Part shown: positions 39,365 through 47,543 of the stretch, piece after piece
Layout of the letters: each line of letters starts with the position of its first letter
How positions within the stretch are numbered: the stretch's first letter is position 1
NCBI RefSeq assembly: GCF_001435295.1
Contig: NZ_CM003594.1
Span: forward strand, 2,810,574-2,874,573
Reading direction: 5' to 3'
DNA: 64,000 nt
Source: Psychrobacter sp. P11F6
GTDB taxonomy: Bacteria; Pseudomonadota; Gammaproteobacteria; Pseudomonadales; Moraxellaceae
Program-made: the position numbers and the translations under genes
The notes under the pieces: generated by a model
The model's database searches: none
What the model was told of the DNA's origin: nothing
The model's input: the letters and a program-made list of their open reading frames with translations, nothing else

Positions 39365-39952
39365 ATGTCCATAGCACCAATAACGATTAACGATGGCAGA
39401 TTATCTGCAGCCACATACCTTGCATCACCAAACTGCAATCTGCGACCAACAGATATGAGTATTGATACTATTGTTATTCATAATATCAGCCTACCTCCGA
39501 ACGAGTTCGGAGCGTCTGATGCTGACGGCATCCATTACGTTAAAGCATTATTTACCAATCAGCTAGACTGGGCGGCGCATCCCTATTTTCAAACGATTAA
39601 AGGCGCGGAGGTTTCGGCTCACTTATTCATCGAGCGTGATGGCGCGATAACTCAGTTTGTTAATTTTAATGAGCGCGCGTGGCATGCTGGACGCTCTAGC
39701 TACTTGGGTCGCCCTGAATGTAATGATTATAGCATCGGTATTGAGCTTGAAGGGTCTGATTTTGTGTCCTTCACCGCCGCACAATATGAGGTACTTGCAA
39801 AAATAGTCTGTGCTATTTATGCCGCCTACCCCAAAACTCGTCGTCATCTAACAGGTCATAGCGATATTGCCCCTGGTCGCAAAACGGATCCCGGTGATTA
39901 TTTTGAATGGGCAAGATTACGTGAGATGGTCGCCAACATTCTTGAGGGTTAA
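39365..39952 (+). CDS. ampD: 1,6-anhydro-N-acetylmuramyl-L-alanine amidase AmpD
   Basis: A cytoplasmic zinc amidase that cleaves anhydromuropeptides during cell-wall recycling. VIHNISLPP carries the first zinc His. HLFIERDGAITQFV, AWHAGRSSYLGR, GIELEGSD and TGHSDIAPGRKTDPG (second His, Lys and Asp) are all diagnostic. ATG 39365 (MSIAPITIND) is preferred over 39347; it has AGAG upstream. The length is 195 aa. murJ follows on the same strand. Loss of AmpD is known to derepress AmpC beta-lactamases in species that have AmpR. Confidence 0.97.
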   Translation: MSIAPITINDGRLSAATYLASPNCNLRPTDMSIDTIVIHNISLPPNEFGASDADGIHYVKALFTNQLDWAAHPYFQTIKGAEVSAHLFIERDGAITQFVNFNERAWHAGRSSYLGRPECNDYSIGIELEGSDFVSFTAAQYEVLAKIVCAIYAAYPKTRRHLTGHSDIAPGRKTDPGDYFEWARLREMVANILEG

Positions 39953-40083
39953 GTCATATGGATAATTATTTTGTCAATCCTGTTAAAAGCTCTATTAACT
40001 GTACACAGCATATTCCACATCCAATCCATTTATCTCGATTATGAAAATGCTATAATCCGTCAGCTTTTTGATAGCAGCAACTT

Positions 40084-40125
40084 AGTAAACAACCATCAGT
40101 AAACAACCTTCATTAAACAAATTAG
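40084..40125. repeat. 14-bp tandem array, three units
   Basis: AGTAAACAACCATC, AGTAAACAACCTTC and ATTAAACAAATTAG stand head to tail at 40084, 40098 and 40112, just before murJ. Confidence 0.8.
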
Positions 40126-40139
40126 CACAATAGGTTCTC

Positions 40140-41690
40140 ATGGCAAAAAGTCGGTTATTTCGTTCAACCATGGTGGTCAGTAGTATGACCATGCTATCTC
40201 GTATCTTAGGTCTGGTACGCGATGTCGTATTGTTAGGCGTCTTTGGCGCTGGTGGTCTGATGGATGCCTTTTTAGTCGCCTTCAAAATCCCAAACTTTTT
40301 GCGGCGTTTATTTGCAGAAGGTGCTTTTAGTCAAGCCTTCGTCCCTGTGCTATCTGAATACAAAGAAAAATATAGTTTGCAGCAGGTACAAATCTTAGTC
40401 AGTCGTACTTCAGGCGCTCTGTTGTTAATTTTGTCGATGCTTACCGTCGTTGTTATTTTAATGGCACCTTGGGTCGTGACTTTATTCGCGCCTGGTTTTG
40501 CTGATCAACCAGGTAAATTTGCTATTACCGCTGAATTACTGCGTCTGACCTTTCCTTATTTGCTATTTATTTCTATGACCGCCTTTGCCAGTGGCATTTT
40601 ACAAAGCTACGGACGCTTTGCTGCGCCTGCTTTTGCACCCGTGTTATTGAACCTATGTATGATTGGTGGCGCGCTAATTTTTGCCCCTATGTTCGATGTT
40701 CCTATCATGGCGCTAGGCTATGCAGTCGCTATCGCAGGATTGTTGCAATTCTTACTGCAGCTGCCGCAGCTATGGCAACAAAAGCTGCTGGTCGCACCCA
40801 AGGTTGACTTTCAGCATGAAGGCGTTCGCCGTATTTTAAAACTCATGCTGCCTGCCATCTTTGGGGTCTCTGTCACTCAGATTAATTTACTGCTCAATAC
40901 CATTTTTGCGTCATTGATGATTGGCGGTTCGGTTTCTTGGCTGTATGCCGCAGAGCGTATGAGTGAGCTGCCATTAGGCTTGATTGGCGTGGCAATCGGT
41001 ACAGTCATTTTGCCCAGTTTATCGAAAAGCGAAGCCCAAAAAGATGATGTTAGCTTTAAAAAGACCATCGATTGGGCGGCACGCTTAATCATTTTAGTCG
41101 GTGTCCCTGCATCAGCAGCGTTGTTTATACTTGCCGATGTACTGATGCAAGCACTGTTTTTGCGCGGTGAATTTACCTTACGCGATGCGCAGATGAGTTC
41201 GCTCGCATTACGTAGTATGGCTGGTGGCATTTTAGGCTTTATGCTTATTAAAATCTTTGCCCCTGCTTTTTTTGCCCGTCAAGATACCAGAACACCTGTA
41301 AAAATCGGTATCATTTCTGTCTTTGCCAACATGATTTTTAGTGTCATTTTCATCGGTATATTTTATTTCTTAGAGATTCCACTACATGGCGGCTTGGCCT
41401 TAGCAACCACGGGCGCAGCCTTTGTGAACGCAGGCTTATTATATTACTTCTTACATAAACGTGATATTTTCCGCTTTGGCAGTCATTGGAAAAAACTATT
41501 CACCCAGTTTGCGATTGCGACCAGCGCTATGATTGGCGTACTTTATGTCATGCTGCCTTATTTCCCTAGCGATGATGCGCAGTGGCGACGTATCGCCGCT
41601 TTGCTCATTATGTGTGCCGTAGGGGCGCTGGTTTATGGCGTGGTATTACTAGCCACTGGTTTCCGTCCGCGCCAGCTAAAGCATGGTTAA
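40140..41690 (+). CDS. murJ: Lipid II flippase MurJ (MviN)
   Basis: A MOP-superfamily inner-membrane protein of about 14 helices that moves lipid II outward. The N-terminus SRLFRSTMVVSSMTMLSRIL, with LGLVRDVVLLGVFGAGG, is a classical MviN signature. Charged residues expected in the cavity occur in FLRRLFAEGAFSQAFVPV. It is 516 aa long. Its start lies about 190 bp behind ampD; both serve peptidoglycan metabolism. No terminator is visible between them. Confidence 0.97.
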   Translation: MAKSRLFRSTMVVSSMTMLSRILGLVRDVVLLGVFGAGGLMDAFLVAFKIPNFLRRLFAEGAFSQAFVPVLSEYKEKYSLQQVQILVSRTSGALLLILSMLTVVVILMAPWVVTLFAPGFADQPGKFAITAELLRLTFPYLLFISMTAFASGILQSYGRFAAPAFAPVLLNLCMIGGALIFAPMFDVPIMALGYAVAIAGLLQFLLQLPQLWQQKLLVAPKVDFQHEGVRRILKLMLPAIFGVSVTQINLLLNTIFASLMIGGSVSWLYAAERMSELPLGLIGVAIGTVILPSLSKSEAQKDDVSFKKTIDWAARLIILVGVPASAALFILADVLMQALFLRGEFTLRDAQMSSLALRSMAGGILGFMLIKIFAPAFFARQDTRTPVKIGIISVFANMIFSVIFIGIFYFLEIPLHGGLALATTGAAFVNAGLLYYFLHKRDIFRFGSHWKKLFTQFAIATSAMIGVLYVMLPYFPSDDAQWRRIAALLIMCAVGALVYGVVLLATGFRPRQLKHG

Positions 41691-41801
41691 GCAGCTTCAC
41701 TTACGAAACCAAAACAAGCTTAGTAAGAGAATGGATAGTGAAGGATGCGGATAGTTGCCATAATTAACCATTAACGAATAAATGAAATCTGAGGGCTAAT
41801 A

Positions 41802-42431
41802 ATGATAACCGAACGAGCAACCTTACTACGCTTACCAACCATACTGACCGCTGGTATACTTAGCACTGGACTACTTTTGAGTGCTTGTAGCGATAACGAT
41901 AAGACAGCTAATAGTGCCGAAGATACGGCAGCCATCGCTGAAGGCAGTTCTGATAAAAGCATTGATGCTGAAAATAGCACTGCTAAACAAACGTCAGCAG
42001 TGGATGCGAATAGCACAGTTGACAGCAAGCAGATGGCTGACAGCGGTAAAGCTGAAACGGCGATTGATAGTGATAATATCAATCCAGTCACTTCTGCGAC
42101 CAAGCAAAAGAACCTCGTAACCAATCCCACCGAAGCTGGTACGCCGGAAGATACTGTAAAGCAAGCACTAGATAGCTTGTACTATGGCGAGGTAAAGGAA
42201 GCCGCTAAATATTATAAAGTAGATATGGCAAACTTCGAAGAAGAGCTGGCTAAAACCCAGTATGCCTTTCAGCAAACCGTCGATGGCGTCACTATTACCG
42301 ATACTCAATATAACGATGATAAAACCCGTGCCACCATCATTGGGGAGCTGATGTTAAAAGGACAAAGTGCGCCTGCACCGTTGACCTATCAGCTGCAAAA
42401 AATTGAAGGTCAATGGAAAATCCTAGGATAA
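41802..42431 (+). CDS. Lipoprotein with DUF4878-like C-terminal domain
   Basis: A signal sequence with lipobox LLLSAC puts the lipidated cysteine at residue 29. An Asp/Ser/Thr/Ala-rich linker covers about residues 30-110. The C-terminal domain (EDTVKQALDSLYYGEVKEAA..., ending in YQLQKIEGQWKIL) looks like the DUF4878/SnoaL-like cystatin-type fold often seen in small lipoproteins. It is probably exposed to the periplasm. The specific role is unknown. It stands alone downstream of murJ. Confidence 0.8.
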   Translation: MITERATLLRLPTILTAGILSTGLLLSACSDNDKTANSAEDTAAIAEGSSDKSIDAENSTAKQTSAVDANSTVDSKQMADSGKAETAIDSDNINPVTSATKQKNLVTNPTEAGTPEDTVKQALDSLYYGEVKEAAKYYKVDMANFEEELAKTQYAFQQTVDGVTITDTQYNDDKTRATIIGELMLKGQSAPAPLTYQLQKIEGQWKILG

Positions 42432-42457
42432 GACGCTTTGCTGTCCTCATTTAAAAT

Positions 42458-42517
42458 CACTTTAGCTTAAGTTATTTTAGCTTAATTCACTTGAACTTGA
42501 ACTATCTTATCTTCAAT
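42458..42517. repeat. 15-bp tandem array, three to four units
   Basis: CACTTTAGCTTAAGT, TATTTTAGCTTAATT, CACTTGAACTTGAAC and TATCTTATCTTCAAT at 42458, 42473, 42488 and 42503. It lies between the convergent lipoprotein and acetyltransferase genes. Confidence 0.7.
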
Positions 42518-42548
42518 GATTTTATTTGATACCAATCAAAATTTAATA

Positions 42549-43148
42549 TTAATCTGACGACACTGGCTTGCCAAGCATCACAACATCAGCGATAAAGCCT
42601 TGCATATCACACACTTTTGGCATATATCCCCATTGCTCAAAACCAAGCTTACGGAACAATCCTAAGCTTGGCTGATTGTGCGCAAAAATAAGCGCGATCA
42701 CATTATGAATGCCTAGGCTTGGCGCTTGTGTCAACATCCAGCATGTCAATAAGCTGCCCAACCCTTGACCGTGATAATCCTGATGCAAGTAGATACTAAT
42801 CTCAGTGCTGATATGATAAGCCGGTCGTGCATATAAATCGCTAAAGCTACCCCATGCAACGATTGTTGCTGTCCCTGCTTCTGCTGAATTTTGCGTGGTC
42901 TTATGCATCGCTTTTACGACATAAATAGGACGCGTCGGACTATTTATATGCTCATCAAACCAATCTGCACGCTCTTCACAAGTCACTGGGGTAAGATTGG
43001 CAGTGGCTTGCTTACCTGCAATAGTCTGATTGTAAATCGCCAAAATCTTTGACAAGTCGTCTCTACTTGCACGCTGCACGACAAACTCATCAGTGAGATA
43101 GTGTTCTAACAAAACAGCTGGCACAGCATTTAAGGCAGCAACGGGCAT
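42549..43148 (-). CDS. GNAT-family N-acetyltransferase (phosphinothricin acetyltransferase-like)
   Basis: Acetyl-CoA-dependent N-acetyltransferase. The first motif is VQRASRDDLSKILAIYNQTI, and the acetyl-CoA loop is YHGQGLGSLLTCWMLTQA (a Q/RxxGxG/A pattern) near residue 135. The later segment GLFRKLGFEQWGYMPKV is typical of the phosphinothricin N-acetyltransferase/YwnH branch. The substrate is not known. Start 43148 has a strong GGAGA site; the longer ORF upstream is not likely to be translated. Confidence 0.85.
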   Translation of the reverse strand: MPVAALNAVPAVLLEHYLTDEFVVQRASRDDLSKILAIYNQTIAGKQATANLTPVTCEERADWFDEHINSPTRPIYVVKAMHKTTQNSAEAGTATIVAWGSFSDLYARPAYHISTEISIYLHQDYHGQGLGSLLTCWMLTQAPSLGIHNVIALIFAHNQPSLGLFRKLGFEQWGYMPKVCDMQGFIADVVMLGKPVSSD

Positions 43149-43418
43149 AAGGTCTCCGTAATTATTAATTAATAGTCTATGAGTGATAATTGTTGCAAGA
43201 TGATCCATCCATAAAGAGGGTCGTTACAGAAGCATGTGGACAAGCATCACGGTATTTTAAGATGACAGAGCGGATAGCGCCATACTTTTATTGTCAGTAG
43301 ACTATAGGATGTTAGTATGGTCATTTTACTTTATAATGGCTGATTTTAAACACATTGATTTTGGTACGGGTGTGTTTTTTCTTTTTTATCCGGTCTTATC
43401 TATCATAGCTGAAAATTT

Positions 43419-44459
43419 ATGAACACCTATTTTCTTGAGCAACTGATTGCCTCGCCCAGTAATTTGACTGCAAATACTAGCCCTGTAGATTTAGCGCCCT
43501 GTGTGCTCACTATCGGTAACTTCGATGGTGTCCATCTTGGTCATCAAGCGATGCTTGAACAAGTCCGTGATATTGCCCATGCACAAAATCTTGGTTCTGC
43601 TGTCATGATATTTGAGCCACAGCCTCGTGAATTTTTTGCACCAGCCACCGCGCCTGCTCGACTCACTAATCTCGCTGAAAAACAAGCTTTGTTAGCAGAA
43701 TATGGCGTTGAGACCTTGATTGTGGCAGGATTTGATGCAGAGTTTCGCTCGCTATCCGCCCAAGCATTTGCGGATATTTTAGCCCTGCGCTTAAATGTCA
43801 AGGCGTTGGTGTTGGGTGATGACTTCAAATTTGGTCATGACCGTACTGGTGACAGTCAGTTTTTACGGAATTACGGCTTAGATGTTACCAACCTACATAC
43901 CGTCATCGATGATAATGGTAAAGCGGCACGTATCAGCTCTACTCGCGTTCGAGACTTACTATTGGCTGGTGATATTGACGCTGCTAATGCGCTACTTGGT
44001 CGCGATTATGCGATTACAGGAATGGTCGTTGGTGGCGATAAAATAGGTCGCACCATGGACTTTCCTACTGCGAATATTGACCTACAGCGTTTAAAACCTG
44101 CCCTGCATGGTATCTTTGCTGTTGATGTCGTCAGCCTCGACGAAGATGGGCAAGTGATTGCTGATGGCTTATCGGCACTTGCTATAGATGGCAAATCAGG
44201 TATCTCAGGATTACGTTCCAATAGCCTCTTTGGGACAGCCAATATTGGCACCAGACCCTCTGTCGATAAACAACATGATTGGCGTTTGGAAGTGCATTTC
44301 CCAGAATTAAATGCCGATTTATATGGATTAACTTTACAGGTTCGATTTTTGCATTATTTACATGGTGAACGACATTATGATGGCTTAGAAGCATTAAAAA
44401 CAGGCATCCATAATGATGTCAAAGCATTGATTGAGTGGCGAGAGCAGCAGTCCAGTTAG
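43419..44459 (+). CDS. ribF: Bifunctional riboflavin kinase / FAD synthetase
   Basis: Makes FMN from riboflavin, then FAD. The N-terminal adenylyltransferase motif is VLTIGNFDGVHLGHQAML. The domain continues with FEPQPREFFAP and RISSTRVRDLL near residue 170. The C-terminal kinase domain begins near residue 195 with ITGMVVGGDKIGRTMDFPTANI, typical of RibF. It is 346 aa, slightly longer than E. coli RibF (313). A bidirectional terminator follows. Confidence 0.97.
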   Translation: MNTYFLEQLIASPSNLTANTSPVDLAPCVLTIGNFDGVHLGHQAMLEQVRDIAHAQNLGSAVMIFEPQPREFFAPATAPARLTNLAEKQALLAEYGVETLIVAGFDAEFRSLSAQAFADILALRLNVKALVLGDDFKFGHDRTGDSQFLRNYGLDVTNLHTVIDDNGKAARISSTRVRDLLLAGDIDAANALLGRDYAITGMVVGGDKIGRTMDFPTANIDLQRLKPALHGIFAVDVVSLDEDGQVIADGLSALAIDGKSGISGLRSNSLFGTANIGTRPSVDKQHDWRLEVHFPELNADLYGLTLQVRFLHYLHGERHYDGLEALKTGIHNDVKALIEWREQQSS

Positions 44460-44506
44460 ATAGCTAGTAGGCTTAAATGCGGGCGTCGATATTTATAATT
44501 TATAAA

Positions 44507-44540
44507 AAAACCCACAGCGTTTATAACGTTTGTGGGTTTT
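44507..44540. terminator. Bidirectional terminator between ribF and the DUF2789 gene
   Basis: AAAACCCACA / TGTGGGTTTT stem with an inner AACGTT-related pairing, and A-run and T-run on opposite sides. It serves both convergent genes. Confidence 0.88.
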
Positions 44541-44557
44541 ATCTAATGGGAGTTTTT

Positions 44558-44797
44558 CTAAGCATCTGGATGCATACGTACGTTTAAGTCATCGATGACC
44601 TCTACCCATTCCGCATCTTTTTCCCATTCTTCTTGTAGAAAAGCACGCTGATTGTCTGTCCAAATGCTCGCTTCTATCAACTTCTCTTCTTTATCCAACT
44701 GATTATTTTCAATAAAACTATCAATCGCTGCATCTGAGCTATCAAGTCCCAACTGTGCAAATAATTCATTCATATTGTATTCTGGTTCACCCAACAT
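44558..44797 (-). CDS. DUF2789 family protein
   Basis: A 79-aa acidic protein matching DUF2789. It has MNELFAQLGLDSSDAAIDSFI near the start, then ASIWTDNQRAFLQEEWEKDAEW and VEVIDDLNVRMHP. The family is common in pseudomonads and Moraxellaceae and has no known function. It has no membrane segment or signal peptide. Confidence 0.9.
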   Translation of the reverse strand: MLGEPEYNMNELFAQLGLDSSDAAIDSFIENNQLDKEEKLIEASIWTDNQRAFLQEEWEKDAEWVEVIDDLNVRMHPDA

Positions 44798-44939
44798 ACT
44801 TTTCTCCTTAAATGGTACGAGTGTCTTTGTGTTTATTATCTAAATTGACACATTTATTGTAGCAAGCTTTATTTTAATAGCTGTTAATCAACGTGTATCT
44901 AACGTTATCAATTGTATTTTGATAGGCAGACAAGACACA

Positions 44940-44973
44940 AAAAAAGCCCTCTACATTAGAGGGCTTTTTTTGA
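44940..44973 (-). terminator. Intrinsic terminator of mdh
   Basis: AAAAAAGCCCTCTA / TAGAGGGCTTTTTT stem with A-run and T-run, about 45 bp after the mdh stop codon. Confidence 0.92.
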
Positions 44974-45017
44974 TCAATTTCTATAAAACAGCTTTATGAC
45001 ATGATGACATTGGCTGC

Positions 45018-46007
45018 TTATGGTAGTAAATGAGCGACCGCATCACGTTCTTCGCTAAGCTCTTGCTCAGTCGCTGCCATTTTCTCTTTAGAGAAATCTG
45101 ATGACACATCAACGCCATCTACGATAGACCAGTCGCCGTTAGTGCATGTGCATGGGAATGAGTAGATTAAACCTTTTGCGATACCGTATTCGCCATTTGA
45201 ATAAACGCCCATTGATACCCAATCGTTCTCATCAGTACCCAATGCCCACGTACGTACGTGTGCAATGGCCGCGTTGGCAGCAGAAGCGGCAGATGATGCA
45301 CCTCGTGCTTTAATGATTGCAGCGCCACGTTGTTGTACTTCTGGGATATAAGTCGCTTCGTACCATTCACGATCAACCAAATCTAATGCAGGCTTACCAT
45401 TGACAGTAGCAGCAGTCAGATCAGGATACTGAGTTGATGAATGGTTGCCCCAGATGATCATTTTTTTCACGTCATTTACTGTGCTTTCAGTTTTGCCAGC
45501 CAACTGCGCCATGGCACGGTTGTGGTCTAAACGAGTCATCGCAGTGAAGTTACGTGGATCAAGATCTGGTGCATTACGCTGAGCGATAAGCGCGTTGGTA
45601 TTGGCAGGGTTACCGACTACCAATACTTTTACATCACGGCTAGCAACGTCATTCAATGCTTTACCTTGTGCTGAGAAAATCGCAGCGTTGGCTTCTAACA
45701 AATCTTTGCGTTCCATACCTGGACCACGAGGACGTGAACCGACTAGCAGAGCATAGTCAACATCTTTGAATGCAACAGTCGCATCATCAGTCTGCACAAC
45801 ACCTGCTAATAAAGGGAATGCACAATCTTCTAATTCCATGACCACACCCTTTAGGGCGTCAAGTGCTGGAGCGATTTCAAGCAATTGCAAAATAACTGGC
45901 TGATCTTTACCTAGCATCTCGCCAGATGCAATACGAAATAACATAGCATAGCTGATATTACCAGCGGCACCAGTGACGGCAACACGTAAAGGCTGTTTCA
46001 TTGACAT
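45018..46007 (-). CDS. mdh: Malate dehydrogenase
   Basis: The NAD-dependent TCA-cycle enzyme interconverting malate and oxaloacetate. It has the cofactor loop [33 protein letters not shown] (substrate-binding Arg), [13 protein letters not shown], and [13 protein letters not shown] with the catalytic His near residue 190. The 329-aa size and the AAGNI loop mark the lactate dehydrogenase-like MDH type 2 group seen in many beta- and gammaproteobacteria. A GGGAG site precedes the ATG. Confidence 0.97.
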   Translation of the reverse strand: MSMKQPLRVAVTGAAGNISYAMLFRIASGEMLGKDQPVILQLLEIAPALDALKGVVMELEDCAFPLLAGVVQTDDATVAFKDVDYALLVGSRPRGPGMERKDLLEANAAIFSAQGKALNDVASRDVKVLVVGNPANTNALIAQRNAPDLDPRNFTAMTRLDHNRAMAQLAGKTESTVNDVKKMIIWGNHSSTQYPDLTAATVNGKPALDLVDREWYEATYIPEVQQRGAAIIKARGASSAASAANAAIAHVRTWALGTDENDWVSMGVYSNGEYGIAKGLIYSFPCTCTNGDWSIVDGVDVSSDFSKEKMAATEQELSEERDAVAHLLP

Positions 46008-46329
46008 TGAATACTCCCTAATTATAGATTAGATAATTCATGATTCTGATTGATGGTTCTAATGGATGACTATCGTTTTAAATAGCGACTTGCCTACTGA
46101 ATATAGCAGTCATAAACCGAGAGCTAGTGTAGCACTTCGTTCAGCAAATCGTCTAGAGACAATAAGACACCGACCACCGATTATATTGTTACATTTTATA
46201 CGGGAGGATTTTTATACCCACTATAAACCTATACGGATACAGTGCTAGAAAGTATGAAAAGGCAGCTGATGACAACATTTAGAAGCGTTATATACAGTGA
46301 TATAACACTTAAGATAAGCGAATATTATT
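46008..46329. other. Spacer upstream of mdh
   Basis: It contains no convincing gene. It should hold the mdh promoter on the minus strand. It ends at the solo MITE end at 46330. Confidence 0.4.
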
Positions 46330-46377
46330 AGGGCGTGTCCTCAATTCAAACAATAAGCATTTAAATGGGCTAAAAAA
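46330..46377 (-). mobile_element. Solo terminal fragment of a MITE family
   Basis: AGGGCGTGTCCTCAAT followed by a taAATGGGCTAAAAA segment. About the first 45 bp match one end (reverse complement) of the 169-bp element at 56837-57005. No second end or inverted repeat is found nearby, so this appears to be a remnant. It abuts the stop codon of the RNase T2-like gene. Confidence 0.75.
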
Positions 46378-46378
46378 A

Positions 46379-47020
46379 CTATTTTCCACCCGAAATGACG
46401 AACTTACTGCCACAATTATTCACAACATTATGACATGTGCCAAATTCGCTCCCTTCATAACAAATATGGATATCCGTCAATGTTGATTGACGACGACTGC
46501 CCGCTTGGCAAATCAAATCAATACTGTTTGAGGACATGCCACTGTTAAGCTGGGTCATTTGACTGATAAATCGAGATTTAGAAACCGTATAGCTATTACC
46601 TGTATTAAGCTCATTAGGCAGCTTTAATGCGCCAGCGTAATTGGTAATCTGGCGAAAATAACTACTGGCACTAAGTGGACTACACGCCCCATAACGCTGC
46701 CAAGCTTGGCTACGTACTGTCGTATCAGGCATGATACGGTTGACGACTTTTAACTGTAACGGTGTCAGACGTGGCTCACTACCACGTCCGCAGCGCTCAC
46801 CATATCCCATATCTAAACCTGATACTGTCAACGAATAACCCTCCAAGCATTGACGCATACGGGCACGCGTCGGCTGTATGCTACACAATGCTGGCGTCAT
46901 CTCAATCATCAACACACGCTGTCCACTCTTAACAGCGCTCGCGGCATGTACTGGCATCATCATAATGCCTTGCAACATCACTAATGCACCGATACTTAGC
47001 GTCGTATTTAGTTTATCCAT
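46379..47020 (-). CDS. RNase T2/RNase I-like protein lacking catalytic residues
   Basis: A 213-aa secreted protein. A signal peptide (LSIGALVMLQGIMMMPVHAA) precedes a domain that follows E. coli RNase I colinearly: LTVSGLDMGYG where active enzymes have LHGLWP, then RLTPLQLKVVNRIMPD, SQAWQRYGACS where enzymes have EWHKHGTCS, YFRQITNYAGAL, and the late NCGSKFVI. The catalytic His of the first site and the Glu, Lys and second His of the second site are all replaced. So it is probably not a ribonuclease; it could bind RNA or another ligand. The start at 47020 was chosen because of the signal peptide; the ribosome site is weak. Confidence 0.8.
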   Translation of the reverse strand: MDKLNTTLSIGALVMLQGIMMMPVHAASAVKSGQRVLMIEMTPALCSIQPTRARMRQCLEGYSLTVSGLDMGYGERCGRGSEPRLTPLQLKVVNRIMPDTTVRSQAWQRYGACSPLSASSYFRQITNYAGALKLPNELNTGNSYTVSKSRFISQMTQLNSGMSSNSIDLICQAGSRRQSTLTDIHICYEGSEFGTCHNVVNNCGSKFVISGGK

Positions 47021-47486
47021 AGATGTATTAGTTATCGAGCTTGATTGGTTTAAATCTGGCGTCAGAGTAGATAGCGAGAGCATCTGCTGAATAGATGACT
47101 GATGCCTAACTTTTAATAACAGGGACAGATTGAAATATTTTTTGATCATAGGGGCTGAAGGCATCTAGCAATGATAAAAACATGGGCTATCGTTTAGCTC
47201 ATAGTGTTCGACGTATAAACACTGATAAAACTAAGAATAGAGCTAATAAAAATGTGTGCGTTGATTGATAAGCACTTATTATAAGCACGTATAAAAGACA
47301 CTAATTGATGCAATGGTAGCAAAACGTTTTTTTTAATCTATAGCAGAAACGTAAACATAAGCTAATGATAGCATCAATAGTACAAAAATATCGCAACGTT
47401 AGCATGTCATCATCAGCGATGTTTGGCGTCGAATTAGACATCGCGTCAAGACAAAACTAGCTTTGATTGCACGATCAAAAGTGACA
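47021..47486. other. Spacer upstream of the RNase-like gene
   Basis: A 466-bp AT-rich region. The frame of the RNase-like gene stays open to 47164 but without homology. It contains a 13-bp direct repeat at 47268-47293. No other gene was found. Confidence 0.45.
47268..47293. repeat. 13-bp direct repeat, two units
   Basis: ATAAGCACTTATT directly followed by ATAAGCACGTATA. Confidence 0.6.
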
Positions 47487-47524
47487 TAAAAAAACCATTA
47501 ATGATTGCTCACGAATGGTTTTTT
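47487..47524 (-). terminator. Intrinsic terminator of slt
   Basis: AAAAAACCAT / ATGGTTTTTT stem with a 16-nt loop, 20 bp beyond the slt stop codon. Confidence 0.88.
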
Positions 47525-47543
47525 CAATTTATACATTAGCATT

